A DNA stretch of 64,000 nt from Liopterus haemorrhoidalis (Eukaryota; Arthropoda; Insecta; Coleoptera; Dytiscidae). The translations under genes and the position numbers were made by a program. A model generated the notes under the pieces. It saw only the letters and a program-made list of their open reading frames with translations. It made no database searches and was not told the DNA's origin. Positions 63,595 through 64,000 of this stretch are shown piece after piece. Location of the stretch: the NCBI GenBank assembly GCA_963971575.1, contig OZ020622.1, positions 13,678,279 to 13,742,278 on the forward strand, given 5' to 3'. Positions within the stretch are counted from its first letter, which is position 1; each line of letters opens with the position of its first letter.

Positions 63595-64000
63595 CAGGGC
63601 TTCGAACCGGAACTGAACCGAAAACCGAAAAAAAACCTATTTTTGTCGATTTTTGACCGAAAAAAATATCGGTTTATTTCGGTTCAGATAATTTTTATGT
63701 GAGTGAATATAAAATACATTTTATTTAAGATTATTTTTTAAACTGATGAGCAGAAAAAAATCGTAATTCGTAATTTTTTAACTGATAAGTAAAAAAAAAA
63801 TGCGCTTCTATTTGGGGGGTGAACGCCCAGAACCCCCCCTTGGCAGGGACCTTGGTATGATTATCACAGAATAAGAAATAAAATGTTCTTCTAAATTATA
63901 GTAGAAAATAAATTTCTAATACAAATAAAAGCATGTAAAAATTTATCACTCGGAACTGAACCGAAAAACACCGGAACGAAAACCGGAACCGAGCTGATAT
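63595..64000 (+). mobile_element. hAT 'CAGGGCTTCGAACC', copy 2, cut by window edge
   Basis: CAGGGCTTCGAACCGG at 63595, then GGTTCGGTTC-type repeats and the AACGCCCAGAA region also seen, inverted, in copy 1 (about 34960-35000). The right end is beyond 64000. Confidence 0.85.

Larger units (their letters stand above)
61008..64000 (+). mobile_element. pogo/Tigger relic hosting nested hAT elements
   Basis: The left end CACTAATCCCTCCATTTAC after TA (61006-61007) and the repeated TTTACGC motif fit a pogo/Tigger terminus. Only the last third of the transposase gene remains. It is split by hAT (61113-63205) and by hAT (63595 on). The right end lies beyond the window. Confidence 0.72.

Noticed and set aside
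1..64000. Bacterial operon, phage or endosymbiont insert
   Set aside because: No Shine-Dalgarno-led dense coding, no bacterial-type genes and uniform AT-rich repeat content across the window.

Overview
This is a eukaryotic, AT-rich window with no prokaryotic features. Introns, GT-AG splice sites, tRNA-derived SINEs, hAT, Tc1/mariner, pogo/Tigger and PIF/Harbinger-type DNA transposons, Helitron-type elements and non-LTR retrotransposons point to an arthropod, most likely an insect. The order cannot be fixed from sequence alone.

The only host gene I can support is a TMEM135-like membrane protein on the + strand. I assembled nine exons by hand (19432-19590, 27396-27520, 33880-34003, 36585-36733, 36794-36881, 36951-37118, 37177-37314, 37888-38051, 41409-41457). 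All junctions are GT-AG and in phase, and they give a 387-residue protein. Its 22-kb span is mostly introns filled with nested transposons.

Layout. 0-10 kb: three copies of a (GTCY)n microsatellite-bearing element with helentron/HINE architecture (A 1281-3070, B 3583-4547, C 7976-9397), each interrupted by other transposons at nearly the same internal point, plus two deleted mariners. 9.9-14 kb: a 3' fragment of a non-LTR retrotransposon with an open RNase H frame, a Harbinger-type MITE and a 500-bp-period tandem array derived from a transposase tail. 15-19 kb: a hAT element holding two MITEs, then a 'G element'. 19.4-41.5 kb: the TMEM135 gene with nested insertions. 42-52 kb: Tc1, hAT, Helitron, mariner/THAP and R4/Dong-like remnants. 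53-60 kb: AT-rich satellites, degenerate repeats and SINEs. 61-64 kb: a pogo/Tigger relic with hAT inside hAT inside it and another hAT at its tail.

The most unusual signal is the G family: about 1.2-kb elements with ~145-bp terminal inverted repeats containing (GTCT)n and, at one fixed internal position, one of four different tRNA-like cassettes (A box, B box and T-run). Many insertion boundaries are firm because target-site duplications are exact or because an uninterrupted paralogous copy in the same window acts as the empty site.

No transposase in the window looks intact. All transposon proteins are fragments or have frameshifts, stops or internal deletions.
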